Shown in pieces: positions 1-8,589 of a stretch of DNA of 35,140 bases (positions within the stretch are counted from its first letter, which is position 1; each line of letters opens with the position of its first letter). The stretch is taken from NCBI GenBank assembly GCA_002389265.1, contig DGOD01000133.1, forward strand, positions 1,309 through 36,448. Reading direction: 5' to 3'. The notes under the pieces are model-generated. The model had not been told where the DNA came from. It saw only the letters and a program-made list of their open reading frames with translations, and made no database searches. Source of the DNA: Gammaproteobacteria bacterium UBA4475. Lineage in GTDB: Bacteria > Pseudomonadota > Gammaproteobacteria > Pseudomonadales > Azotimanducaceae. Made by a program: the position numbers and the translations under genes.

Positions 1-2505
1 CGCTTGAATATCAGCCTCGCTGCGACCCAGCACCTCAATATCCGGCTCATCTATATTCAAGTCGTCGTCATTTAAAAGCCTATCCGGTAGAACCTGGGGC
101 CCATCGACAGTTTCCGGCGGCGCGGTCATATCAGGTAATTCAGGCAACTCGAGCATTTCAAGCCCGATTGGGTCACTGGTCACTTGCGCCTGACTCGCGG
201 CTGCTGTGACCGCGTCGCCAGGCAGTATTTCCAGGGCCGTCTCCATGGGTGTTTCGGCGTGTATTAGCGCCCCAGCTTGGCTCACCAGATCGGCGATTTC
301 GAACTCATGCTGGACATTATTTTTAAGCGCCGCAACACCGGCAGGAATGCGCGCTATCACGCTTTCAACAACTTCGTAGATCTTGGGCGTTACTTGAACA
401 GCGCCTTCCAGCAAGCTGTTCAGTAAGTTTTCGGTCGCCAACGCAAGCTCACCGATGACTATCGCGCCCACCATTCGACCACTGCCCTTGAGTGTATGAA
501 AGGCTCGACGAATTTCCATCAACGCCTCACGGTCTTGCTCATCAGCACGCCAGAGCGGAAAATATTGATCGATCGCCGCCTGGACTTCCTCAACTTCCTC
601 AAAAAATATGTCCAGAATCTCTTGATCAGCAAGATTCTCGACGGGGGCTTCGGGCTGACTCAGCGGTTCCATCAGAGACGCATCCCCCTGCGCTTCAACG
701 CCAACATTAGCTGAAGAATGATGCTGTAGTGCTGCTTGAGTCTCACCTTGAACATGAAGTGACGGTGCGTCAGTCGCGCCGGTTATCTCCGCAGGTCGCA
801 CCTGACTTGGCGCTATGGGCACCAGCGGACCACGGCTCATCGCCAGCACCCGCTCCACGTCATAGCCCAATTTCGCGACCGACGCCTCGGCGACCTCGAT
901 CATCTGCATATAAGGGTCAGAGGCACTTTCGAGTAGTCTTTCAAGATAATAGTCAATGCTGGTGATAGCATCTGCCAGGTCATCCAGCACCAGGGCATCC
1001 GGCAGAGTGTCCGCCTCGATCAACACCGACTCAACAAATACGGCACAGGCCAGCAGCACATTGGCAGGTCGGTCCTGACCTACCATAGTTAGACCACCCC
1101 GCAGATCGCGAAGGTTCTGGGCCAGACCCTCAAGTTTCCTGCCATCAAATTCTGCCGTGACGAAATCCACCAGCACATCTCTGACCTGCGCCAGACCGTG
1201 ACGAGTCTCCCGAATTACAGTGGCCTGGGCTTCACCAATGCTGCCCAACACCTCTGCACCCGCACCTTTACCACTGACGTCACGCAGGGAGGCGTCAATC
1301 TGCAGAAACGCCCGTGCCATCTCAATAAGTTGTTCATCCTGGGCCTCGTCAGCCTGCTTACCAATCTGTTCTATCATGGCCAGCTGTTGGAGAACTGTCT
1401 GTTGATGCTCATCTAAACCCACCACTGACAACGTGCTCGCTATCTGCTCGAGTGCGGGTGCCAGGTCAAGGATCCGCTGTTTACTTTTCGAGCCGGATCG
1501 CACGTAGAGATCGAGCTTGTCTGTGATCGCACTGAATTCTTCGATGAGAATATTCGCAACCGCCGCCAGCGTTTCGTCGTCGGGGCCAAAGTTAGTGTTA
1601 GAGGCGGACGCAAGCGGCGCGGCGGTGGAAGTAAACCTGAGTCTTGCCGCGCTGATTTTCGGCGTGACTTGCGTGGCCTGCTGAATCCGAATCAAGAGTC
1701 CATTACCCAGTTCAGCCGGGATGCTGCCCAAGGCACTGGAACCCTCATCGCCAAGCCGTTTGAGCTCAGCGTCTATGGCTTTGAGCTCATTCACCAATGC
1801 CCTATCCAGCTGGATCGCACCCGCGACGACACCCTCAATAACCGCCGAGCCAAGCTCAAATAAATTCGCCATGGCCGAATCACCGGCCAGTTTACCCAGA
1901 TGGACAAACACCTTGGCGAGCACCCCAAGATTGTCCCGCGGGCGCTGTTTTTTCAAAAGGCCAACCAACGCTTGCTGATAATGCACTCGCAGCTTCTTAG
2001 CTACCGCCGCGCCGAGGCCAGCCTCAAATGCAGCTCTGTCACTGGCATTCGGCTCAGCAACAAACCAGGCTGAGATCTCCTGGTTTGAAGGCACCGAATC
2101 ATTCACCAGCGCTGTCTCGCCACGGGCGACCCGCAACTCGTTCACCAGCAATCGGACAAATTCTGGAGCGTCCTGCTGCTCTCGGTGAATCCGATCCAGA
2201 TAACCGGGCATCTGGAGCAGTGCTTGCATCAGTGTTTCCTGGCCCAGACTGACGTCCTTGACAGACTTGCCCATTAAGCCCTGCGCCAACTCTTCCATCT
2301 CTGCCACAATGTGGGTCGGACCTACCAGCTGCACCATCTTCAGCGTGCCATGAGCCTGGTGAATCGCCGTCAGACACGCCCGCATGCTGCCGGCGTCGTC
2401 AGGGGACACAGCGACAGCCTCAAGCGCATTCTGAGCTTGCTCAAAGAGCTGGAATATCTCACCCTTGATCCATTCCAGGGCTACGTAATCTTGCGTTGTG
2501 CTCAT
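1..2505 (-). CDS. chpA: ChpA/PilL-type hybrid chemosensory histidine kinase, 3' part missing
   Basis: CheA-like kinase of the Chp system controlling type IV pilus motility; it should phosphorylate PilG and PilH. Only the first 835 residues are in the window; the gene continues past the left edge, where the kinase, CheW-like and receiver domains would lie. It starts MSTTQDYVALEWIKGE, which matches the ChpA N-terminus, with a strong GGGAGGA ribosome site just upstream. The N-terminal helical region has an Hpt-like motif (AIHQAHGTLKMV, His52). A textbook Hpt motif, AFHTLKGSGRMVGA, sits at His670. The stretch between is helical and has no second clear phospho-histidine motif that I can see. Residues about 735-835 are acidic and Pro-rich, as expected for an interdomain linker. 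It is last in the visible cluster, 51 bp after pilJ, with no pilK between them. Identification is secure; how many Hpt domains follow is unknown. Confidence 0.93.
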   Translation of the reverse strand, partial: MSTTQDYVALEWIKGEIFQLFEQAQNALEAVAVSPDDAGSMRACLTAIHQAHGTLKMVQLVGPTHIVAEMEELAQGLMGKSVKDVSLGQETLMQALLQMPGYLDRIHREQQDAPEFVRLLVNELRVARGETALVNDSVPSNQEISAWFVAEPNASDRAAFEAGLGAAVAKKLRVHYQQALVGLLKKQRPRDNLGVLAKVFVHLGKLAGDSAMANLFELGSAVIEGVVAGAIQLDRALVNELKAIDAELKRLGDEGSSALGSIPAELGNGLLIRIQQATQVTPKISAARLRFTSTAAPLASASNTNFGPDDETLAAVANILIEEFSAITDKLDLYVRSGSKSKQRILDLAPALEQIASTLSVVGLDEHQQTVLQQLAMIEQIGKQADEAQDEQLIEMARAFLQIDASLRDVSGKGAGAEVLGSIGEAQATVIRETRHGLAQVRDVLVDFVTAEFDGRKLEGLAQNLRDLRGGLTMVGQDRPANVLLACAVFVESVLIEADTLPDALVLDDLADAITSIDYYLERLLESASDPYMQMIEVAEASVAKLGYDVERVLAMSRGPLVPIAPSQVRPAEITGATDAPSLHVQGETQAALQHHSSANVGVEAQGDASLMEPLSQPEAPVENLADQEILDIFFEEVEEVQAAIDQYFPLWRADEQDREALMEIRRAFHTLKGSGRMVGAIVIGELALATENLLNSLLEGAVQVTPKIYEVVESVIARIPAGVAALKNNVQHEFEIADLVSQAGALIHAETPMETALEILPGDAVTAAASQAQVTSDPIGLEMLELPELPDMTAPPETVDGPQVLPDRLLNDDDLNIDEPDIEVLGRSEADIQA

Positions 2506-2556
2506 CGTCCTCCCACTATCAATCGCTTCAACTGCGTTCGGGCAAGCCACATCACC

Positions 2557-4581
2557 TTAGGCCGGTAACTTAAAACCTGTGACGGAGGCTCTAAGCTCGT
2601 TGGCCATATCTGCCAAATTACCTACCGCCGTCGCCGTCGACTTGGTACCCGCCGTCGTTTGCGAACTAATGTCTTCGATACTCTTCATGGTATTCGAAAT
2701 CTTACCGGCCGAGGCCGCTTGCTGACGTGCAGCGTCCGAGATATTTTGAATAATTTCAGCCAGAGTCTTCGATACGCCTTCAATTTCACCCAGCGAAACG
2801 CCAGCATCCTTAGCCAACCGAGTACCCTGAACCACTTCAGCCGTGGTTTGCTCCATCGATGAGACTGCCTCATGGGTGTCGCTTTGAATCGTTTTAACCA
2901 GCGCTGAAATTTGCTTCGCTGCCGCGCCAGAGCGTTCAGCAAGCCGCTGCACCTCATCAGCAACAACCGCAAAACCTTTACCCGCATCGCCCGCCATCGA
3001 GGCCTGGATAGCGGCATTCAAGGACAAAATATTGGTCTGATCAGCAATGTCATTAATCAGCGAAACGATATCGCCAATCTCCTGAGAGCTCTCACCCAGA
3101 CGCTTGATACGTTTGGCAGTTTCCTGAATCTGGCCACGGATCTTGTCCATGCCGCCAATCGTATTTTGAACGACAATCGCGCCCTGGCCGGCGATGTCTA
3201 CCGAACGTTCAGCCACCGACGAGGACTCTGCCGCATTGTAGGAGACCTGGTCGATAGAAATAGCCATCTCATTGACCGCCGCTGATACATCTGCGATTTC
3301 CTTGGCTTGTCGAAGGGAAGCATCAGACAGCTGACTGACCGAATTTCGAGTCTCGTTCGCCGCAGCCGACACGTGTGATGAGGTTGCGTTGATTTTCGAC
3401 ACCATCGCCCGCATCTGATCGATGGAAAAATTAATGGAGTCCGCAATGGCACCGGTGAAATTTTCTGTCACTGTGACCTGCACCCGCAAGTCACCATCGG
3501 CAAAATCTGCCAACTCATCAAGCAACTGCAAAATAGCCTGCTGGTTCTGTTCATTCTGACGACGGGTCTCTGTGACGCTTCTTTTAGCCTGCCGGGACAA
3601 CAGAATACCAATGATCAGCATCACAAAAAAAGCCGCGAGCGCACAACCAAGGCCCACCAGAGGTGACGCGAGTCCTTGGCCCGCCTCATCTTCATATCCA
3701 TCGGTCAGCTCGCTCAGCCGGACCAACAATTCAGCGGCACCGACGTTGATGCCTTGAGCCGCAGCCTTGGCCCTCGAGACCTCTTCGGCGCGGGCAATTA
3801 TTTCGTTCGTGCTGGCGGACACAGAACGGAATAACACTTCGATTTTATCCAGACTTGTTCGAAGCTCCAGCGTGTTCGCCGCCGGGATCTGTAGTGCTCT
3901 ATCACCGTTGGTTAATGCTTCGAGTACCTGGATAAAATCAGCCCTGTCTCGATTGAAATTTTCAGACAAATTCTTAACCCCGTCCACCTCGAGTAACTTG
4001 TCGATAGTATGGGACATGCGCTCAACCAGTTGCGCTTGATACTGGGCTCGAACGACGACCCCGGCGGGAACGCCGCGACGAAGCAACTCGGCAACAACCT
4101 TGCTGTTTTCCTGCTGGATCGCCGACAAGTTGATTAACAGATCGCGAGAACCCTCATCCAGAGCGAGAAGCGCCGCACGATTATTCAACACTGTATCAAC
4201 ATAGCCTCGCGTCTCTGCCCACAAGGCGGCGACGCGCTTCAACCGCGACTGCTGGGCCGCCGATGAGGGCGGCAGACCAGCCGCCGCGTTGCCGTTTATT
4301 AGGTTGCCGAGGTGGGTGTCAAACTCAGCGCGAGTCTCTGCCAACAACGGGAATGCAGCCATACCGCCAGCCGCCGCTTGGCCGCCGTGGCTCGACATTT
4401 CCTGGGACAAAATGGTTAACGCATTTGAGTGGCGTAAATAGGCCGTTGATTTCTCCACATCCTGAAGCACTAAATAGTAGCTCCCGATATAACCGACGAC
4501 GAGCAACACCAACGTCACAACCAGCCAAGTTATCTTCGGGTTTTTCATCATTGCGTCTTTACCACTGGGTTGTTCCGCCAT
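2557..4581 (-). CDS. pilJ: Type IV pilus methyl-accepting chemotaxis protein PilJ
   Basis: Membrane chemoreceptor of the Chp pathway. It senses pilus-related signals in the periplasm and controls ChpA through PilI. The protein is 674 residues; P. aeruginosa PilJ is about 680. A first membrane helix lies at about residues 17-36 (WLVVTLVLLVVGYIGSYYLV). A periplasmic helical PilJ sensor domain follows, then a second helix near 306-330 and a HAMP region. The signalling tip near 505-545 carries NILSLNAAIQASMAGDAGKG and FAVVADEVQRLAERS, the hallmark of the receptor hairpin. The start at 4581 gives a short cytoplasmic N-terminus; an internal Met-Met pair at residues 11-12 is an alternative start. 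It lies 33 bp after pilI in the same operon. Confidence 0.95.
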   Translation of the reverse strand: MAEQPSGKDAMMKNPKITWLVVTLVLLVVGYIGSYYLVLQDVEKSTAYLRHSNALTILSQEMSSHGGQAAAGGMAAFPLLAETRAEFDTHLGNLINGNAAAGLPPSSAAQQSRLKRVAALWAETRGYVDTVLNNRAALLALDEGSRDLLINLSAIQQENSKVVAELLRRGVPAGVVVRAQYQAQLVERMSHTIDKLLEVDGVKNLSENFNRDRADFIQVLEALTNGDRALQIPAANTLELRTSLDKIEVLFRSVSASTNEIIARAEEVSRAKAAAQGINVGAAELLVRLSELTDGYEDEAGQGLASPLVGLGCALAAFFVMLIIGILLSRQAKRSVTETRRQNEQNQQAILQLLDELADFADGDLRVQVTVTENFTGAIADSINFSIDQMRAMVSKINATSSHVSAAANETRNSVSQLSDASLRQAKEIADVSAAVNEMAISIDQVSYNAAESSSVAERSVDIAGQGAIVVQNTIGGMDKIRGQIQETAKRIKRLGESSQEIGDIVSLINDIADQTNILSLNAAIQASMAGDAGKGFAVVADEVQRLAERSGAAAKQISALVKTIQSDTHEAVSSMEQTTAEVVQGTRLAKDAGVSLGEIEGVSKTLAEIIQNISDAARQQAASAGKISNTMKSIEDISSQTTAGTKSTATAVGNLADMANELRASVTGFKLPA

Positions 4582-4614
4582 TGTTTTTCCTTGTTGGGTG
4601 TTAACTGATCCGGC

Positions 4615-5157
4615 TCAAACCTGGTTTGACAGCGTCTCAAGACCGGGATCTGCAACCAGCGCTTTCAAACTCATCACTGGCCAAACCGCACCGGCGACGC
4701 GATAGCCGCCCTTGATAAAAGGTTGAAACATCACGTCAACCTCATCGATAGTCTCGGCATAGGCATCACTAGGGAAGTGCTGCATGCCCAGCGATTCATC
4801 GACCAAAAATCCAAAATAATGCTCCTCATCCTCCACTGCCAGAACGCGGCGCTGAACCCGAGGTAAAGCAGAGTTAGCGCCAAAAAACGTGGCCAGATCG
4901 ACCAGCGTCATGAGGCTACCGCGAATATTCGCGATGCCGATTACAAACGGTTTAACCCCCGGCAAGCGGGTCGAGGCGGGCAGACGCATCAACTCCGCAA
5001 CCTCATTCATCGGGGTCACGAAGCGCTGACCCAACAGACTAAATCCCAGGCCGTTCCAGTGGGTCTGGGCCGTCTCCTTCGCCGGTAACTCGACGGCGAT
5101 CTGCTGGCTTCGTTGCGCCAGCGCGGTTAAAACGGCTAGGGCGTCCTGACTACTCAT
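4615..5157 (-). CDS. pilI: CheW-like coupling protein PilI
   Basis: Adaptor that couples the receptor PilJ to the kinase ChpA in the Chp system. The CheW fold covers most of the 180-residue protein, from about residue 30, with VTPMNEVAELMRLP, then IANIRGSLMTLVDL and VLAVEDEEHYFGFLVDES, all typical of PilI/CheW. The frame is open further upstream to 5292, but that extension overlaps pilH. The ATG at 5157 gives a normal family length and an N-terminus MSSQDALAVL, so I chose it. It begins 13 bp after the pilH stop. The ribosome site is weak (GAGCAGG), which suggests coupling to pilH translation. Confidence 0.9.
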   Translation of the reverse strand: MSSQDALAVLTALAQRSQQIAVELPAKETAQTHWNGLGFSLLGQRFVTPMNEVAELMRLPASTRLPGVKPFVIGIANIRGSLMTLVDLATFFGANSALPRVQRRVLAVEDEEHYFGFLVDESLGMQHFPSDAYAETIDEVDVMFQPFIKGGYRVAGAVWPVMSLKALVADPGLETLSNQV

Positions 5158-5170
5158 GATAAAAGCCTGC

Positions 5171-5536
5171 TCATGATGAAAGCACGCTGCGCATCGCGGC
5201 AAGCAACTTCGCTTTATCAACGGGTTTGATGAGATAGCCCAGAGCGCCCTGACGGCGACCCCAGACCTTATCGGTCTCTTGGTCCTTGCCACTGACTATG
5301 ATGACAGGAATATGACTCGTTTTTTCCCCTCGACAAATCAGCCTAGTCGCTTGAAAACCGTTCATTCCGGGCATCACAATATCCATCAGGACCACGTCCG
5401 GTTGCTCCGTGTTCGCCATGGCAACGCCATCACGGCCATTTTCCGCGGCGATGACCTCATAGCCGAGACTCTCCAGAAGTTCCCTAAACTGAATGAGCTC
5501 CGATGGAGAGTCATCAACCACTAAGACTTTGGGCAT
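5171..5536 (-). CDS. pilH: Type IV pilus response regulator PilH
   Basis: Single-domain CheY-like receiver of the Chp system, 121 residues, the same length as P. aeruginosa PilH. The acidic pocket is Asp8/Asp9 and the phospho-acceptor is Asp52 (VVLMDIVMP). The conserved Ser of the active site lies in VIIVSGKDQ and the conserved Lys in YLIKPV. The WGRRQGALGYLIKPV segment is characteristic of PilH rather than PilG. In the family PilH works with PilT-driven retraction and acts as a phosphate sink or antagonist to PilG. It sits between pilG (34 bp upstream) and pilI (13 bp downstream). Confidence 0.95.
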   Translation of the reverse strand: MPKVLVVDDSPSELIQFRELLESLGYEVIAAENGRDGVAMANTEQPDVVLMDIVMPGMNGFQATRLICRGEKTSHIPVIIVSGKDQETDKVWGRRQGALGYLIKPVDKAKLLAAMRSVLSS

Positions 5537-5570
5537 TCCCTAAACACTCCTGATCATGGTGCTAATCAAC

Positions 5571-5951
5571 TTACTTAACGTGATCTCTTATGGCGCTCAG
5601 AAGCTCATCTTTGCTAAAGGGCTTAGTGAGATATTGATCAGACCCGACAATCCTTCCCTTGGCCCGATCGAACAGGCCGTCTTTACTAGACAACATGATG
5701 ACCGGCGTCTGTTTGAAAGCCTCGTTATTCTTGATCAAGGCACAGGTTTGATAGCCATCCAATCGTGGCATCATAATATCGACGAAGATAATAGCCGGTT
5801 GGGTATCTGCAATTTTTGCTAAGGCGTCGAATCCATCGGTTGCCGTTGTGACATCACAACCGGCCTTGCTCAACAACGTCTCGGCTGTTCGGCGAATCGT
5901 TTTGCTATCATCGATGACCATGACCCGGACACCCTCAAACTTGTCTTCCAT
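5571..5951 (-). CDS. pilG: Type IV pilus response regulator PilG
   Basis: First gene of the Chp operon and a CheY-like receiver without an output domain, 126 residues. The acid pair is Asp14/Asp15 (VMVIDDSKTIRRTAE), the phospho-acceptor is Asp58 (IIFVDIMMPRLDGYQT), the conserved Ser is in VIMLSSKDG and the Lys is in YLTKPF. In Pseudomonas, PilG promotes pilus extension, linked to FimL/FimV and cAMP. It is slightly shorter at the N-terminus than the P. aeruginosa protein. It is divergent from gshB across a 212-bp gap, the same junction as in Pseudomonas. That gap must hold the operon promoter, but I could not identify a convincing one on this strand. Confidence 0.95.
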   Translation of the reverse strand: MEDKFEGVRVMVIDDSKTIRRTAETLLSKAGCDVTTATDGFDALAKIADTQPAIIFVDIMMPRLDGYQTCALIKNNEAFKQTPVIMLSSKDGLFDRAKGRIVGSDQYLTKPFSKDELLSAIRDHVK

Positions 5952-6075
5952 ATCGCCCCACTTATCCTAAAATACCAGCCCGAAACTGGGTAAAACACTA
6001 TCCGTAGGCAACTTGCTCGATTTTTTAGCACAGCCCTTAAATTCAATCCATCCCAAGCAGACAGGCAAAGGATTT

Positions 6076-6106
6076 TTGCCCATAAGCGGTATAAGTGGTT
6101 TACAAT
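6076..6106 (+). promoter_or_regulatory. Possible sigma-70 promoter for gshB
   Basis: A TACAAT hexamer (6101-6106, five of six matches) is preceded by TTGCCC (6076-6081) with a long 19-bp spacer. The -35 element overlaps a perfect hairpin, GGCAAA-GGATT-TTTGCC (6064-6080). This is the most promoter-like sequence in the pilG/gshB divergent gap on the plus strand. The assignment is by eye only. Confidence 0.3.
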
Positions 6107-6150
6107 TATCTACGCGCGAGCCTGCCGGGCGAAACCGACGACCATCGAAG

Positions 6151-6155
6151 AGGAG
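6151..6155 (+). promoter_or_regulatory. Ribosome binding site that fixes a TTG start for gshB
   Basis: AGGAG lies 8 nt upstream of TTG at 6164. Starting there restores the conserved GshB N-terminus (a few residues, then LGVVMDPIESI). The first in-frame ATG, at 6188, would cut off the beta strand before MDPI. Another TTG at 6158 is too close to the site to be used. Confidence 0.75.
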
Positions 6156-6163
6156 TTTTGATC

Positions 6164-7123
6164 TTGAGCTTTATACTGGGTGTTGTAATGGACCCCATCG
6201 AATCGATCAACCCAAAAAAAGACAGCACCCTGGCGATGATGCTCGCCGCGCAAGCTCGCGGTTGGACAATCTATTGCATGCAGCAGTCGGATCTACTGAT
6301 CAAATCAGGTGAAGTGCATGGTCGTTTTTCAGAGCTCGAAGTACGCCATGATCTGCATGACTGGTTCAGCGTTAAGGCGATTCATGAAGGTCCATTAATA
6401 GAGCTCGATGCGGTGTTGATGCGCAAAGACCCCCCCTTCGATATGGAATATATCTACACCACCTACATGCTGGAGATGGCTGAGCAGGCTGGCCTGCGAG
6501 TACTCAATCGACCAGGCAGCATTCGAGACTGCAACGAGAAGCTGTTTGCATTGCAGTTTCCTCAATGCTGCCCGCCACACCTGGTGAGCCGTGATCCAGC
6601 TCATCTGCGAGCATTTCATACAGAGCACCAGGATGTCATTTTTAAACCCCTGGACGGAATGGGCGGGGCGTCTATTTTTCGAGTCAAACCGAATGACTCC
6701 AATCTGAGCGTGATTCTGGAAACCCTGACTCATCAGGGAACGGTCCAAACCATGGCCCAGAAATATATCCCTGAGATCACCGAAGGCGACAAACGGATCC
6801 TGCTGATCAACGGCGAGCCGGTGCCCTATGCCCTCGCCAGGATTCCGGCAATCGGCGAGTCTCGCGGCAACCTGGCCGCTGGCGGCGAGGGGGTTGCACG
6901 TCCGCTGACAGACCGTGATCGGTGGATCTGCGATCAAGTCGGTCCGGCCCTGAAAGCGCGCGGCCTGTATTTTGTCGGCATTGATGTCATCGGCGACTAC
7001 CTCACTGAAATCAATGTTACTTGCCCAACCTGCATTCGCGAGCTTGATAAAGCCTATGACCTGGATATTGCCGGTGATTACATGGCCTTTATCGAGACGC
7101 TTTGCCATGCCGGTCGCGGCTAA
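6164..7123 (+). CDS. gshB: Glutathione synthetase (ATP-grasp)
   Basis: Joins gamma-glutamylcysteine and glycine with ATP, the last step of glutathione synthesis, in the cytosol. The protein is 319 residues from the TTG start (E. coli 316). Family motifs: LGVVMDPIESINPKKDS at the N-terminus, LMRKDPPFDMEYIYTTY, NRPGSIRDCNEKLFAL, the ATP-grasp strand IFKPLDGMGGASIFRV, NGEPVPYALARIP and the metal/substrate segment YLTEINVTCPT. The usual TSPT is TCPT here, a mild change. It is first of a tight plus-strand run and its last 17 bp overlap the TonB-like gene. It is divergent from pilG, as in Pseudomonas. Confidence 0.95.
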   Translation: MSFILGVVMDPIESINPKKDSTLAMMLAAQARGWTIYCMQQSDLLIKSGEVHGRFSELEVRHDLHDWFSVKAIHEGPLIELDAVLMRKDPPFDMEYIYTTYMLEMAEQAGLRVLNRPGSIRDCNEKLFALQFPQCCPPHLVSRDPAHLRAFHTEHQDVIFKPLDGMGGASIFRVKPNDSNLSVILETLTHQGTVQTMAQKYIPEITEGDKRILLINGEPVPYALARIPAIGESRGNLAAGGEGVARPLTDRDRWICDQVGPALKARGLYFVGIDVIGDYLTEINVTCPTCIRELDKAYDLDIAGDYMAFIETLCHAGRG

Positions 7124-8027
7124 CCCCGTTTTTACCGAGACGCGGCCAATCATCACGGGTCCGCCAATCAACTCCGTAGACCGCCTGAGTTTCACGGTGT
7201 TCTTGGCGGTTGTTGTGCATGCCGCGTTGATTCTAGGCGTCACATTCACGTTCGCGGATAAAGAACCTTCAACCCACACCATGGAAGTAACCCTGGCTCA
7301 GCATATGAGCCAACGCCGACCCGTCAAGGCTGACTTTATTGCCCAGTTCAACCAGGCTGGCAGCGGCACCCTGGATAACAAGGCGGAACTGACGGCGCCA
7401 ACTCCGGCGGATTATCAGGACCCGCAGATTCGTGAAACGTCACCTCAGGCCCAAAAGCTGGCAGCACCAAAGGTCGAGCAATCCGAACCGATGGTGGTGA
7501 CCTCGACCGCAGCAGCGAGCGACTCGGTCAAGCTCAAGCCACTGCTCGATCGCCCCTCGCCAGAAGTCAGCTCAGACACCGGCCAAAAAACCCTGTTGCA
7601 GCGCAGTCTCGAGATTGCCAGCTTAGAGGCTAGACTCGACGAACAACGTCAACTATATGCCAAGCGGCCACGCATTAAACGACTGACCAGCATGGCCGCC
7701 GCCGCCAGCGCTGATGCGTTTTATCTAAACTCCTGGCGACGAAAAATTGAGAGAATCGGCAATCTAAACTATCCGGCAGAAGCCCGACGCAATCGGCTTT
7801 ATGGGAGTCTTCGTCTGCAGGTAACCGTTCTGCCGGACGGCGGACTCAAGGAGGTCATCGTCCTAAAATCTTCTGGCCATCCGGTACTTGACCAGGCTGC
7901 CATCGATATCGTTAAACTGGCGGCGCCCTTTGCACCCTTCTCGGACGAATTGCGCCAGACCACCGACGAACTGCTCATTATCAGAACCTGGCAATTCCGT
8001 AAAAACAGCTCACTGCGAAGCATGTAA
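7107..8027 (+). CDS. TonB-family energy transducer (TonB3-like)
   Basis: Protein of 306 residues with TonB architecture. It has a short cytoplasmic tail, one membrane helix at about residues 27-50 (LSFTVFLAVVVHAALILGV), a Pro/Ala/Lys-rich periplasmic spacer and a C-terminal TonB domain from about residue 222 (NYPAEARRNRLYGSLRLQV, then LDQAAIDIVKLAAPFAPF). The reading frame stays open upstream into gshB, but ATG 7107 gives the expected short tail. It overlaps gshB by 17 bp and is followed 1 nt later by yqgE. No exbB/exbD is nearby. In P. aeruginosa the TonB gene at this place (tonB3) affects twitching motility and pilus assembly, so a pilus role is plausible here; iron uptake is less likely from context. 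Function is inferred. Confidence 0.85.
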   Translation: MPVAANPVFTETRPIITGPPINSVDRLSFTVFLAVVVHAALILGVTFTFADKEPSTHTMEVTLAQHMSQRRPVKADFIAQFNQAGSGTLDNKAELTAPTPADYQDPQIRETSPQAQKLAAPKVEQSEPMVVTSTAAASDSVKLKPLLDRPSPEVSSDTGQKTLLQRSLEIASLEARLDEQRQLYAKRPRIKRLTSMAAAASADAFYLNSWRRKIERIGNLNYPAEARRNRLYGSLRLQVTVLPDGGLKEVIVLKSSGHPVLDQAAIDIVKLAAPFAPFSDELRQTTDELLIIRTWQFRKNSSLRSM

Positions 8028-8028
8028 C

Positions 8029-8589
8029 ATGCCCACCAACGTCCCTGACAATTCGTTCAGCAATCATTTCTTGGTGGCACTCAATAGCTCCGGCTTGGCC
8101 AAGGATTATTTTTGCGACACAATTTCGCTGCTCATAGACCATAACCTAGAGGGCGCCTTCGGCTTGGTGATCAATCGACCTTTGGCCCTGACCCTGGCTG
8201 ACCTGTTGCCCGGTTTCGAGCAGCCCATATCCTGTCCTGTCTTAGAAGGCGGACCGATGGAGCCTGAACGACTCTTCTTTCTACACTCTGCAGAACGTCA
8301 ATACGCCGGCACCCTAAACATCTCAGAAACCATCGCGCTGAGTACCTCCGATGATCTTCTGGCGGATCTGAGATCGGGTAATACCCCCAACCATATCGTC
8401 GCCGTGCTAGGCTATGCGGGATGGGGCTCGGGCCAACTCGAACGGGAACTTGCCGAAACGATCTGGCAGTTAACGCCCACCCACGCAGATATCATTTTCA
8501 CCGCGCCCTTTACAGAACGCCGCAATCAGGCGACTGCCTTGCTGGGTGTCGACCTTAATCTGATCAATCCGGCAGCTGGCTATGATTAA
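8029..8589 (+). CDS. yqgE: YqgE/AlgH family protein (DUF179)
   Basis: Cytosolic protein of 186 residues (E. coli YqgE 187) from the YqgE/AlgH family, whose biochemical role is not settled. Typical motifs: NHFLVALNSSGLAKDYF, LIDHNLEGAFGLVINRPL, VLEGGPMEPERLFFLHS, VLGYAGWGSGQLEREL and ADIIFTAPFTERRNQA. In Pseudomonas the name algH refers to an effect on alginate. The ATG at 8029 follows the tonB-like stop by 1 nt. Its 3' end overlaps ruvX by 8 bp, so translation of the pair is probably coupled. The yqgE-ruvX pairing is conserved widely in gammaproteobacteria. Confidence 0.92.
   Translation: MPTNVPDNSFSNHFLVALNSSGLAKDYFCDTISLLIDHNLEGAFGLVINRPLALTLADLLPGFEQPISCPVLEGGPMEPERLFFLHSAERQYAGTLNISETIALSTSDDLLADLRSGNTPNHIVAVLGYAGWGSGQLERELAETIWQLTPTHADIIFTAPFTERRNQATALLGVDLNLINPAAGYD

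Noticed and set aside
2685..3285. Open frames of about 110-124 codons overlapping pilJ on both strands
   Set aside because: They fall within the conserved signalling domain of pilJ and have arginine- or serine-rich compositions typical of shadow frames.
6395..7282. A 295-codon open frame on the minus strand opposite gshB and the TonB-like gene
   Set aside because: It lies fully antisense to a gene with clear family motifs, has no recognisable domain and no ribosome site I can see; it reflects codon bias of the sense gene.
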